Positions 14,589 through 20,198 of a stretch of DNA of 25,716 nucleotides are shown here, piece by piece (the stretch's first letter is position 1; each line of letters opens with the position of its first letter). The stretch is from IMG/VR virus record IMGVR_UViG_3300043444_000297, positions 1 through 25,716 of that record. One strand, given 5' to 3'. Source of the DNA: a virus. Made by a program: the position numbers and the translations under genes. The notes under the pieces were generated by a model. The model saw only the letters and a program-made list of their open reading frames with translations, was not told where the DNA came from and searched no databases.

Positions 14589-14900
14589 TTACGCAGCAGC
14601 TTTGTGATGTATATTGTTCAGTTGGGCTTTATTTTTACTGAGCTTGGTAAAGTTGATCGAAACGAGTTTATTGGTTTCGACTTTTGGTTCTTTGGCAGAA
14701 GTAGTCCGGCCAAGGACAATCCAGAGTCCATCCTTACGGGCTTGAACTTTAGCAGCATAGTGCTGCCAGTTTTCATCCCGAGGAGCTTCAAAGAAAGTCC
14801 AACGCTGGGAGCTTAACTGCCCTTGGGCTTTTAGTTCAAAAGCCTTAGCCCATGCGATGGAGAACTTTTCGAATGAGGTAGTTTTCTTGCGGCGCGACAT
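14589..14900 (-). CDS. hypothetical basic protein, 103 aa
   Basis: Lys/Arg-rich small protein (MSRRKKTTSFEKFSIAWAKAFE at the N-terminus) with aromatic residues through the middle (WTFFEAPRDENWQHYAAKVQ). Basicity hints at nucleic-acid binding, but no domain is recognised. ATG at 14900 is preceded by ATACTAAA and no ribosome site. Its stop abuts the structured-RNA locus. Confidence 0.7.
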   Translation of the reverse strand: MSRRKKTTSFEKFSIAWAKAFELKAQGQLSSQRWTFFEAPRDENWQHYAAKVQARKDGLWIVLGRTTSAKEPKVETNKLVSINFTKLSKNKAQLNNIHHKAAA

Positions 14901-14934
14901 TTTAGTATATAGGACGGTTTATGTTGATCTAACT

Positions 14935-15222
14935 TTATGGACGAAACAAAGTTAGTGGTATGATCTTGGCTTCCTTCAGTTCTTCAACCAAATGCGGCCA
15001 CTGTGTGCGCATGAAGTCCAAAGCGCCTTGGGCTTTGGTTTTGTTATCAAACTGCAGGATGTGACCATCCATGCCGTAAAGGTGAGTTACGATTTCTTGC
15101 GTCGTAACATCACCGACTGTCTTTGCATCGGTGGTATGATAACCGATGGCGTATTTTTCTGTTTCTTTCATTCCGAGGAACGAGTTATGGTTTGGTATCC
15201 TTAAGTTATTGATCACGAACAT
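14935..15222 (-). CDS. hypothetical protein, 95 aa
   Basis: The first ATG (15222) overlaps the upstream gene by 17 nt. Met18 at 15171 (MKETEKYAIGYHTTDAK) is an alternative start after CTCGGA. The body, KTVGDVTTQEIVTHLYG then a helix and KEAKIIPLTLFRP at the end, suggests a small alpha/beta fold. Not recognised. A degenerate half-copy of the palindrome lies in its first codons. Confidence 0.7.
   Translation of the reverse strand: MFVINNLRIPNHNSFLGMKETEKYAIGYHTTDAKTVGDVTTQEIVTHLYGMDGHILQFDNKTKAQGALDFMRTQWPHLVEELKEAKIIPLTLFRP
15199..15215 (-). repeat. degenerate half-copy of the palindromic element
   Basis: On the minus strand TGATCAATA is intact and encodes the Asp-Gln-stop end of the 15206 gene, but the second arm reads ACTTAAGG and no longer pairs. 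Likely a decayed copy. Confidence 0.4.
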
Positions 15223-15445
15223 CGAGAACTATAACTCCGGGAAAGTGTTTACGCAGGAATTGTTTTCCTGTGGGCGTTTGTGGTGCACGAAGATCACGTA
15301 AAGTGATTTGCTTTAGTTGAAGTTCGAGCAAGAAATTAGTAATCGCCGAGCCAACTCCATCTTTACCGTGGATGTGGTATAGTAGCTCGTATGCTGAGCA
15401 GTAAGACGGATTAGTCTCGCCTTTGATGAAGTTTTCGAATTGCAT
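15206..15445 (-). CDS. hypothetical protein, 79 aa
   Basis: Start taken at ATG 15445 (MQFENFIKGETN), 8 nt after the perfect palindrome copy. The frame also has a TTG inside the palindrome at 15460. It reads as helical with YELLYHIHGKDGVGSAITNFLLELQ and a C-terminal KQFLRKHFPGVIVLDVRDQ, reminiscent of small phage proteins that follow an alpha/beta pattern. Ends with GAT CAA TAA. Function unknown. Confidence 0.7.
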   Translation of the reverse strand: MQFENFIKGETNPSYCSAYELLYHIHGKDGVGSAITNFLLELQLKQITLRDLRAPQTPTGKQFLRKHFPGVIVLDVRDQ

Positions 15446-15453
15446 GGAAGTAA

Positions 15454-15470
15454 TGATCAATTATTGATCA
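15454..15470 (-). repeat. Palindromic start-associated element, copy 4 (perfect)
   Basis: TGATCAATTATTGATCA, a perfect 17-bp palindrome about its central base. On the minus strand its first three bases are the TGA stop of the 15468 gene. It is followed by TTACTTCC and the ATG of the 15206 gene. Confidence 0.9.
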
Positions 15471-16037
15471 GGACTTTTTGAGATACTTAGCAGCTAAAGA
15501 CTGAGCGGATGCTTTAGTAAGCGCAGCAGATACAAGATTGCGAGTAGTGTTTCCTGCCTTGCGTTCGGAAATTTTCTTAACTTTCTCCACGTGAATCTCA
15601 TCATCCAACTTCTTAGCCATAGCAAAGAAGGCAGTAGCGTCACGGCAAATCCAACGTTGAACGAAACCTTTCGTGCGAGTATGAGCGACGTTTGCAGCCA
15701 ATTCAAACTCTTGAACGAACTTAGTCTCAGGATTCTCCCAGACTTGCAAGATCGTAACCGAAGCCGTGCACTGCAAACCAGCTTGCTGCTCGATATACTC
15801 ACGCTGTCCACCCGAGAGCATATACTGATAGCCTTGGGAGATATTACTTGAATCAAGAATTGGCAAGTTCGAGTCAGGATCAATCTCCGCAACGCGAACG
15901 TCGGAGAACATAAGAACTCCGCGGGGTTTAACTGTAGTGAGTTCTTTCTTCCGAGCCCCGATGACGGACTCTATATCCGTTAAGTTTTCAAGCGTGGCTT
16001 CAGTTAAAAGCCATTGGATTATATTATGTGCGTTCAT
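15468..16037 (-). CDS. hypothetical protein, 189 aa, ending SLAAKYLKKS
   Basis: N-terminal helices (IIQWLLTEATLENLTDIESVIGARKKEL) precede a beta-rich core with aromatic strands (GVLMFSDVRVAEIDPD; ASVTILQVWENPETKFVQEFELAANVA) and a lysine-rich helical tail ending SLAAKYLKKS (180-189). The tail is one of five or six copies of a shared peptide in the window. Start ATG 16037 has AGAGGA just upstream and overlaps the preceding stop (ATGA). Function unknown. Confidence 0.78.
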   Translation of the reverse strand: MNAHNIIQWLLTEATLENLTDIESVIGARKKELTTVKPRGVLMFSDVRVAEIDPDSNLPILDSSNISQGYQYMLSGGQREYIEQQAGLQCTASVTILQVWENPETKFVQEFELAANVAHTRTKGFVQRWICRDATAFFAMAKKLDDEIHVEKVKKISERKAGNTTRNLVSAALTKASAQSLAAKYLKKS

Positions 16038-16228
16038 GTTCCTCTAATTACGTTAATTGAAATTCCTACGACCTTGCATTTAGCTACAGCCGTTTCTACC
16101 TTACGTTGCTTTTCGAGTTCACTATCAAAAGGTTTGAAGTCAAACCGCTCTTGCCGAACACCAATCCCAAACTGATTCGGGATACTCGTCAGAACTACAT
16201 GCGTGTGATAACAGTAAAGTGTGATCAT
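16034..16228 (-). CDS. hypothetical protein, 64 aa
   Basis: Short beta-type N-terminus (MITLYCYHTHVVLTSIP) and a charged middle (FDSELEKQRKVETAVAKC). Coupled to the 15468 gene by ATGA. The start follows GTATCAA. Function unknown. Confidence 0.65.
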   Translation of the reverse strand: MITLYCYHTHVVLTSIPNQFGIGVRQERFDFKPFDSELEKQRKVETAVAKCKVVGISINVIRGT

Positions 16229-16230
16229 TT

Positions 16231-16260
16231 GATACTATGGTTTAGCTCGCGAACTCGCGG
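16231..16260. repeat. GC-rich intergenic repeat, copy A
   Basis: Plus strand GATACTATGGTTT then AGCTCGCGAACTCGCGG. Aligns, with substitutions, to the copies at 16540 and 17267 (GATAC near the left end, AGCTCGC and CTCGC at the right). It lies just after the stop of the 16262 gene and just before the start of the 16228 gene. Confidence 0.5.
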
Positions 16261-16261
16261 G

Positions 16262-16525
16262 TTACATTAAACGTCCACCACCATCCATTTGCTTACGCAG
16301 AATAGACGATTGACCTTTACGATCAGTTGCGGACTTGAAGTTATTAAAAGAATCAGCATCACTAAAAACCGCAAGTGATCCTGCAGTTTTATGATCATAA
16401 ACCATCGCGCCACGGTATTTTGTAACCGTCTTAGAAGCACAACGAACGCAAACAGTGCAATTCGGAATCGCTTCTAAACGCTCTTGTGGAATAGTCGCGC
16501 CGCAGGAATGACAATGGACGTTCAT
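16262..16525 (-). CDS. TraR/DksA-type zinc-finger protein
   Basis: 87 residues. The N-terminus has the DksA/TraR pattern C5-x2-C8-G, IP, RLEAIP, then C26-x2-C29 (CHSCG and CVRC), a four-cysteine zinc ribbon. Such proteins bind the secondary channel of host RNA polymerase or act as small regulators. Phage versions are often just this finger plus a short tail. The remaining 55 residues, rich in charged and serine residues, are not recognised, and no long coiled coil is present. A transcription-related role is inferred. Confidence 0.72.
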   Translation of the reverse strand: MNVHCHSCGATIPQERLEAIPNCTVCVRCASKTVTKYRGAMVYDHKTAGSLAVFSDADSFNNFKSATDRKGQSSILRKQMDGGGRLM

Positions 16526-16539
16526 GCTGATATAAATGT

Positions 16540-16566
16540 GGATGCGAACGCTAAGGTCGCTACGCT
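16540..16566. repeat. GC-rich intergenic repeat, copy B
   Basis: Plus strand GGATGCGAACGCTAAG then GTCGCTACGCTC. Strongly similar to 17267-17296 (GGATACGAACGTCTAG then CTCGCTTCGCTC). Lies between the zinc-finger gene start and the stop of the small membrane protein gene. Confidence 0.6.
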
Positions 16567-16572
16567 CCCGGG

Positions 16573-16734
16573 TTAATGATTCCTCTCGGCAAGTAATGTA
16601 AGCAAAACCGCAAGGACGAAAAGAATAGCCATCATCCCTGCGACGTCGACTTGCTTATGCCATTGCGCGTAGAGCATTGCTGATAGCGTAATCAGCAAAG
16701 ATAGAACACAAAGAACTCGGATGATTAGTTTCAT
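16573..16734 (-). CDS. small membrane protein, 53 aa
   Basis: Short ORF from ATG 16734 to TAA 16573. Two hydrophobic segments: residues 3-22 (LIIRVLCVLSLLITLSAMLY) and 32-49 (AGMMAILFVLAVLLTLLA), separated by a short polar turn QWHKQV. The ends are charged. A two-pass inner-membrane protein, possibly holin-like by size and topology, but this is only inferred. Start lies 8 nt after palindrome copy 5 with TCACTTTT between, which supports it as a real gene. Confidence 0.7.
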   Translation of the reverse strand: MKLIIRVLCVLSLLITLSAMLYAQWHKQVDVAGMMAILFVLAVLLTLLAERNH

Positions 16735-16742
16735 AAAAGTGA

Positions 16743-16759
16743 TGGTCAATTATTGACCC
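16743..16759 (-). repeat. Palindromic start-associated element, copy 5
   Basis: Plus strand TGGTCAATTATTGACCC. On the minus strand GGT CAA TAA ends the 16750 gene. TCACTTTT and the ATG of the small membrane protein follow. Confidence 0.85.
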
Positions 16760-16968
16760 TTACGAATGCGATCTGATTCCACACGGTTAATGTCAAGGCG
16801 CAAGTGATGCAACGAATTTTCAACCGAAGCAATTTTGGCGTTGAGAGTGAGGATGGTAACTGAACCGGCATCTTGATGCTTATTGTAAACCATAAGCGTT
16901 TGCAATAGACTGATCAGCTTATGATTGTAAGCGATTTGAAGCTGGAGTAGATCGTTATAGGTGAGCAT
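16750..16968 (-). CDS. hypothetical coiled-coil protein, 72 aa
   Basis: Almost entirely helical with heptad-like spacing (LLQLQIAYNHKLISLLQTL; ILTLNAKIASVENSLHHLRLDINRVESDRI). Start ATG 16968 follows TTTTACTAA, no ribosome site. Stop is formed by palindrome copy 5. Function unknown. Confidence 0.7.
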   Translation of the reverse strand: MLTYNDLLQLQIAYNHKLISLLQTLMVYNKHQDAGSVTILTLNAKIASVENSLHHLRLDINRVESDRIRKGQ

Positions 16969-16984
16969 TTAGTAAAATGGTAGA

Positions 16985-17024
16985 AAGGGCCGAGCCGCTA
17001 GACTTTTATCTAAGCTCCGCCCTT
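16985..17024 (-). terminator. long hairpin between 17075 and 16968 genes
   Basis: AAGGGC-GAGC-TAGA on one side (16985-17002) pairs with TCTA-GCTC-GCCCTT (17009-17024), with small internal loops. On the minus strand it ends CCCTTTCTACCATTTT, a modest T-rich tail. A plausible intrinsic terminator 50 nt after the stop of the 17075 gene. Confidence 0.6.
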
Positions 17025-17074
17025 ATTCTTATAGCCTCTCTGCAATACTTGATATGTAAGTTGCAGCAAGTAAA

Positions 17075-17245
17075 TCATGCAATAACCAAAAGCCAACGTT
17101 CTTTATTCACAAGAACCATTGCTTGATCGTAATTTATAGTCTCCAACTTTGCCAAACTTCCAAACTGTCTTACAGCATCTTGATACGTTACATCCGTAAC
17201 AACAATGAAGTTTCCAGCCGGATGAATTACTTTATACGTTTTCAT
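17075..17245 (-). CDS. hypothetical protein, 56 aa
   Basis: Short ORF from ATG 17245 to TGA 17075. Reads as a small alpha/beta protein: MKTYKVIHPAGNFIVVTDV, a helix QDAVRQFGSLAKLE and an end strand ERWLLVIA. Composition is typical of real protein and it fills the gap between a repeat and a hairpin. No family recognised. Confidence 0.65.
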   Translation of the reverse strand: MKTYKVIHPAGNFIVVTDVTYQDAVRQFGSLAKLETINYDQAMVLVNKERWLLVIA

Positions 17246-17266
17246 GATTAGTTTAGTGCTTATGGA

Positions 17267-17296
17267 GGATACGAACGTCTAGCTCGCTTCGCTCGC
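17267..17296. repeat. GC-rich intergenic repeat, copy C
   Basis: Plus strand GGATACGAACGTCTAG then CTCGCTTCGCTCGC. Best match is copy B (16540). Located between the 17302 gene stop and the 17245 gene start. Confidence 0.6.
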
Positions 17297-17301
17297 CGAG
17301 T

Positions 17302-17487
17302 TTATGGTAGTATAGTTATACTGTCAAAGCAAGCCGCAAGCATTGCACGAAACGCCTCAGAATCGTTATCACGAACTGCGCGCTCCTCAATCTTGTCTAC
17401 AATCTCGCGACCAGTAATAAGTCCCTTTCGGAACTTATACACTAAATCCTTAACAGTCTCCCATTGCGGTAATGTTAGTTTTTCCAT
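17302..17487 (-). CDS. hypothetical protein, 61 aa
   Basis: Start taken at ATG 17487 (MEKLTLPQWETV), directly after the context GAATACT. The frame is open to 17508. Helical, acidic protein with LVYKFRKGLITGREIVDKIEERAV. Small phage proteins of this kind are common and unassigned. Confidence 0.68.
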   Translation of the reverse strand: MEKLTLPQWETVKDLVYKFRKGLITGREIVDKIEERAVRDNDSEAFRAMLAACFDSITILP

Positions 17488-17895
17488 AGTATTCGATAAA
17501 GCAACCAACTACCATAGTCAGGTGCTTTAACCAACGCTATAAATATCCCGATTAAATCAATTGGTTGATTGATTGATCAATCTCTTTCCGTCGATCAGCT
17601 TGAACTGTCCAAAATACTGTTTGAACGTGTGATTGCCATATTACGCATTTGTGCCAAAGTATGGGAGCCTTCCTATATAGTATGTAAAAAAAAAAAAAAT
17701 AAATATACTGTATAGCCAAAAGCCATACGGCTCACATAGAAGATTGTTGACCACTAATCAGCAATTCACCGTAATTTAATCGTTTTGAAAACTGTAGAGG
17801 CATAAGCTAGCGAAAATGAACAATTGACTAACTTACTAACTAATCTAATCCAGTCGATCATTAATCGGTTAAGCCCTTAATCGCTTTATTTGCAA
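17488..17895. other. 408-bp AT-rich stretch without a credible gene
   Basis: Only very short frames (23 aa or less) on the minus strand. Contains a run of 14 A (17686-17699) flanked by an 11-nt inverted repeat (CTATATAGTAT, 17673-17683; ATACTGTATAG, 17705-17715), an AGCC-ATAC-GGCT hairpin (17721-17732), GTTTT-G-AAAAC at about 17783-17793, and an ATTGATCAAT palindrome at 17572-17581. It could hold a replication origin, a promoter region or an end of a transcript. The sequence does not decide. Confidence 0.4.
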
Positions 17896-18045
17896 TTACT
17901 GGCGCATACCTTGCCACCAAGTTTGGTGCATATCTTGCATCCAAAGTATGCAGGTTTCTGGTGAACTATAGATTGTTCGATAAGCAGTAGTTCCGGGTTT
18001 GGCGGCACAGTTTACGAAGTTGTAATAATAGATTGCGTCTTGCAT
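17896..18045 (-). CDS. hypothetical protein, 49 aa, Trp/Tyr/Met-rich
   Basis: ATG 18045 to TAA 17896. Starts MQDAIYYYNFVNCAAKPG and ends WMQDMHQTWWQGMRQ, unusually rich in aromatic residues and methionine. Palindrome copy 6 lies 37 nt upstream of the start, in the orientation used elsewhere. No family recognised. Confidence 0.55.
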   Translation of the reverse strand: MQDAIYYYNFVNCAAKPGTTAYRTIYSSPETCILWMQDMHQTWWQGMRQ

Positions 18046-18082
18046 ATTGTGTTTAAGTTTAATCAGACCCTAAAGCTAGTGA

Positions 18083-18099
18083 TGATCAATAATTGACCA
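18083..18099 (-). repeat. Palindromic start-associated element, copy 6
   Basis: Plus strand TGATCAATAATTGACCA. The symmetry extends outwards: AGTGATG on the left matches CATCACT on the right, giving 13-nt arms (one mismatch) about the central A. On the minus strand it is followed by TCACT. ATG of the 18045 gene is 37 nt away. Confidence 0.8.
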
Positions 18100-18118
18100 T
18101 CACTAAATTAGGAGCTAA

Positions 18119-18280
18119 TTAAATCAGTTCGCGCAGGTCGTAAATTACCGCAAAAGGTAGATAGTTGCAAAATGTCGCGTTTACGGTAATGTAATCCGCA
18201 GGATAGTAAATTGTTGACCATTCGTTCAAATCGGACTGTGTCCAATGCGTTTCGTCGGTGGATTTGTCTAAAGTTGTCAT
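18119..18280 (-). CDS. hypothetical protein, 53 aa
   Basis: ATG 18280 (context CTTACCT) to TAA 18119. Polar N-terminus (MTTLDKSTDETHWTQSDLNEW) followed by an aromatic, beta-like C-terminus (IYYPADYITV, then FCNYLPFAVIYDL). No family recognised. It sits between a hairpin and palindrome copy 6, a typical cassette place in this block. Confidence 0.6.
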   Translation of the reverse strand: MTTLDKSTDETHWTQSDLNEWSTIYYPADYITVNATFCNYLPFAVIYDLRELI

Positions 18281-18293
18281 AGGTAAGACCATC

Positions 18294-18312
18294 GGGCGTT
18301 TGCAGTCCGCCC
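18294..18312 (-). terminator. short GC hairpin after the 18341 gene
   Basis: GGGCG (18294-18298) pairs with CGCCC (18308-18312), 29 nt after the stop at 18341. A second small palindrome GCGC-TTATT-GCGC lies between. Weak as a terminator, but it completes the leader/gene/hairpin layout seen at 8554 and 13817. Confidence 0.35.
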
Positions 18313-18340
18313 TAGGTTTCGCGCTTATTGCGCTCGTCAG

Positions 18341-18625
18341 TTACCCTTTGCTCTTAGCAAGTGCGGCATACTTTTCCGCCAAGCTAGACGCCTTCGCCTT
18401 TTCGTTCAACGCCTTGCACTTGATCATCGCCTTTTCCATGTTACTCGCATAAGCGGGCAATGCGGAAAGCGTGGTGATTGCATCGGCAAAGTTTTCTTTG
18501 TCAATCAAACCCTCCTCAGCTAGAATCAAGGCAACCGTTGCCCAAAACGCCTCGCCGTTAACTTCAGTAAAACCAAAGGTCTCAACGGCTTGGGTGTAAT
18601 ATTTAGTAATGGTCTCAGCATTCAT
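18341..18625 (-). CDS. hypothetical protein, 94 aa, with SLAEKY tail
   Basis: Helical protein (residues 1-70, ALILAEEGLIDKENFADAI and similar) with a lysine/alanine tail ASSLAEKYAALAKSKG that contains the shared (S/D)LAxKY peptide. First gene of the leftward arm, preceded by a GNRA-capped hairpin and a G-poor leader without ribosome site. This suggests early and strong expression. Function unknown; early host-directed proteins are often of this size. Confidence 0.78.
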   Translation of the reverse strand: MNAETITKYYTQAVETFGFTEVNGEAFWATVALILAEEGLIDKENFADAITTLSALPAYASNMEKAMIKCKALNEKAKASSLAEKYAALAKSKG

Positions 18626-18896
18626 TTTGTGTCTTTCGTTTGTTGTTATTGTTTAAGAACCGCCTTTCGGCTTAATCTAATAGCCGTCTTGCAATGTTCC
18701 TTGAATTACTGCAAATGAGACGCAATCTCATACGTCCTGCGTTCACTCTCGCCGTCCATCGCTTGCCGTTTGTCATTGCCGTAAAAGGGGTTCCCTTCCC
18801 TCGGCCGTGCTTTGTGGGTTTATTAGCCTAGCTTACAGAAATTTTTCAATTTTAAGACCTCTTCGCGTAATAGATTCAAAAGCACCTGAGAGGACA

Positions 18897-18913
18897 GGAT
18901 CAATAATTGACCA
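18897..18913 (+). repeat. Palindromic start-associated element, copy 7
   Basis: Plus strand GGATCAATAATTGACCA. Unlike the other copies it lacks a clear TYACT box. Read rightward it is followed 4 nt later by the ATG of the 23-aa frame at 18918. Confidence 0.75.
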
Positions 18914-18917
18914 TGTA

Positions 18918-18989
18918 ATGAATGAAACTGGGATTAGCGGATTGAGCGATTGCGCGATTAGGCATTGCAAGTCGGATGGGGACGTATAA
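18918..18989 (+). CDS. possible micropeptide, 23 aa
   Basis: ATG 4 nt after palindrome copy 7, frame MNETGISGLSDCAIRHCKSDG to a TAA at 18989. Supported only by the position of the palindrome. It may be a chance frame in the leader of the right arm. Confidence 0.25.
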   Translation: MNETGISGLSDCAIRHCKSDGDV

Positions 18990-19003
18990 CGCTGGGAGGC
19001 ATT

Positions 19004-19129
19004 ATGAAAAACGTAGCGCGTCCGATCTTGAAGATCACTAAGGAAGTAAAACTTGGCGAGGCTGCGCGGAGTAAAATGGCGTTATGCCCAATTCCGGTAA
19101 AGCCGGAGGTTGCTGTTTTGAAGTCATGA
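19004..19129 (+). CDS. small basic protein, 41 aa
   Basis: ATG 19004 has GGAGG 4 nt upstream, the best ribosome site of the right arm. The frame ends in a TGA that overlaps the next ATG (ATGA, 19126). Sequence: MKNVARPILKITKEVKLGEA, then ARSKMALCPIPVKPEVAVLKS. It could be a translated leader that feeds ribosomes to the small terminase gene or a real small protein. The overlapping longer frame from 19084 (ATGCCC) is less likely. Confidence 0.65.
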   Translation: MKNVARPILKITKEVKLGEAARSKMALCPIPVKPEVAVLKS

Positions 19130-19803
19130 GCGCACTTGAAGAAGCACTTCGTGAGGGAGAGAGTTTGGCGAGTAAGTATATTAAAGGCCGCAAAGGTCGC
19201 TTACCGGATGGGGAAGAAGCGCGTCCGAACGGGCAGGCGTTTGAGGAGAGTGAGGAGAATCAAAGGCCAAAGAGAGTTTTGCAGGAGTTAGGGCAGGATT
19301 TACATAATGCCAAGGCGCCGAACTTGGAGATTATTAGTGAGAAACCGGAGCATCGGTTTATTGCGTATTTGCGTGCGCAGGGCATGAGCGTGATGGAGAT
19401 TTTTAAGCAGTTCGGCGGGCAGACGAACGAGAAGTGCCAGCCGGTTTCTGGAACTGGTGAGTATTCTTACGCTTGGCTTACGCAAATCTGCCGCCAGCCG
19501 TGGTTTCAAGCGCGAGTAATTGCGATCATGGAAGCGGCTGGTATGGATGTTGTGCAGCAGACTTTGAAGGCTGAGTGCCTTGATTCTGTGCATACGCTGG
19601 TGGAATTACGCGATAATGCTAAAACTGAAAGCGTCCGGGCGAGTGCGGCAAATTCTATACTTGATCGCTTCCTCGGTAAGCCGACGCAGAAGATTGAAAC
19701 AAAGTCTGAAATCAAGCATGGACAGCTTGAGGACGATGCTAGCAAACTTCAGGAAGAGTTGGATCAGGTTGAATCTGAACTTAAAGCGCGAGGGCTTTCA
19801 TAA
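19126..19803 (+). CDS. probable terminase small subunit
   Basis: 225 residues from ATG 19126, coupled to the upstream small ORF by ATGA. After a charged linker (1-70, including SLASKYIKGRKG at 13-24) comes a helical domain, FIAYLRAQGMSVMEIFKQFG, then YAWLTQICRQPWFQARVIAIMEAAG. This looks like the helix-turn-helix part of small terminases, which bind packaging sites. The C-terminus is an acidic coiled coil (LQEELDQVESELKARG). First sizeable gene of the packaging arm, with the large terminase 1.5 kb downstream. The call rests on fold-like pattern and context. Confidence 0.62.
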   Translation: MSALEEALREGESLASKYIKGRKGRLPDGEEARPNGQAFEESEENQRPKRVLQELGQDLHNAKAPNLEIISEKPEHRFIAYLRAQGMSVMEIFKQFGGQTNEKCQPVSGTGEYSYAWLTQICRQPWFQARVIAIMEAAGMDVVQQTLKAECLDSVHTLVELRDNAKTESVRASAANSILDRFLGKPTQKIETKSEIKHGQLEDDASKLQEELDQVESELKARGLS

Positions 19804-20198
19804 TGTTTTGGACCAAGCTTCACGTAACTCCGGGTGATAAACCCAACGTCTGGATCTTGCTCGATCCGTTTACTTACGAAACCAAAGATCGGCAAGTGAT
19901 TACTGTGCCGGAAGGTTTTGATACGGATTTTGCTTCAATCCCACGGCCCTTGTGGGCGTTCTATCCGCCTACTGGGGCGTATAAAGAAGCCGCGGTAATT
20001 CATGATTACATGTATTACATGCAGCGTTTAGGTGACGAGCCGTGGAGTCGAGAGAAAGTTGACGCGCTGTTTCTCGAAGCCATGGAAGAACTTGGGATTC
20101 CTTATCTCCGCCGTAAGTTGTTTTACTACATGGTCCGGAGTTTTGGATGGAAATACTGGAACAAGCGTCAGGATGAGCTTGACAATGAAACTGTTTAA
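19803..20198 (+). CDS. DUF1353 family phage protein
   Basis: 131 residues. Family pattern: VPEGFDTDFASIPRPLWAFYPPTGAYKEAAVIHDYMYY (36-73), then SREKVDALFLEAMEELGI and a C-terminal VRSFGWKYWNK. DUF1353 proteins are frequent in tailed phages, often near lysis or tail genes. Their biochemical role is unknown, though conserved His/Asp (IHDY) invite the idea of a metal-dependent hydrolase. Starts with TAATG overlapping the small terminase. Confidence 0.88.
   Translation: MFWTKLHVTPGDKPNVWILLDPFTYETKDRQVITVPEGFDTDFASIPRPLWAFYPPTGAYKEAAVIHDYMYYMQRLGDEPWSREKVDALFLEAMEELGIPYLRRKLFYYMVRSFGWKYWNKRQDELDNETV

Larger units (their letters stand above)
18626..19003. promoter_or_regulatory. divergent intergenic region between the two arms
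   Basis: 378 bp separating leftward and rightward genes, so promoters for at least one arm should be here. On the minus strand a loose -35 TTGAAA (18844-18849) with CTAATA 17 nt later is the best sigma-70-like pair seen, but the -10 is poor. Hairpins: ATGAGA-TTGCG-TCTCAT (about 18715-18731) and GCC-GAAA-GGC in the leader next to 18660. The leader TTCTTAAACAATAACAAC to the ATG is G-poor. Palindrome copy 7 lies at 18897. On the plus side GCGATT-type repeats (18935-18962) precede the GGAGG of the 19004 gene. Confidence 0.5.

Noticed and set aside
18672-18776. 34-aa Arg-rich frame on the minus strand in the divergent region
   Set aside because: No ribosome site or junction element precedes it, and it overlaps hairpins that fit a leader better.
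18807-18989. 60-codon plus-strand frame in the divergent region
   Set aside because: Its start precedes the palindrome and overlaps candidate leftward promoter sequence. Only the last 23 codons, after the palindrome, are listed as a weak possibility.
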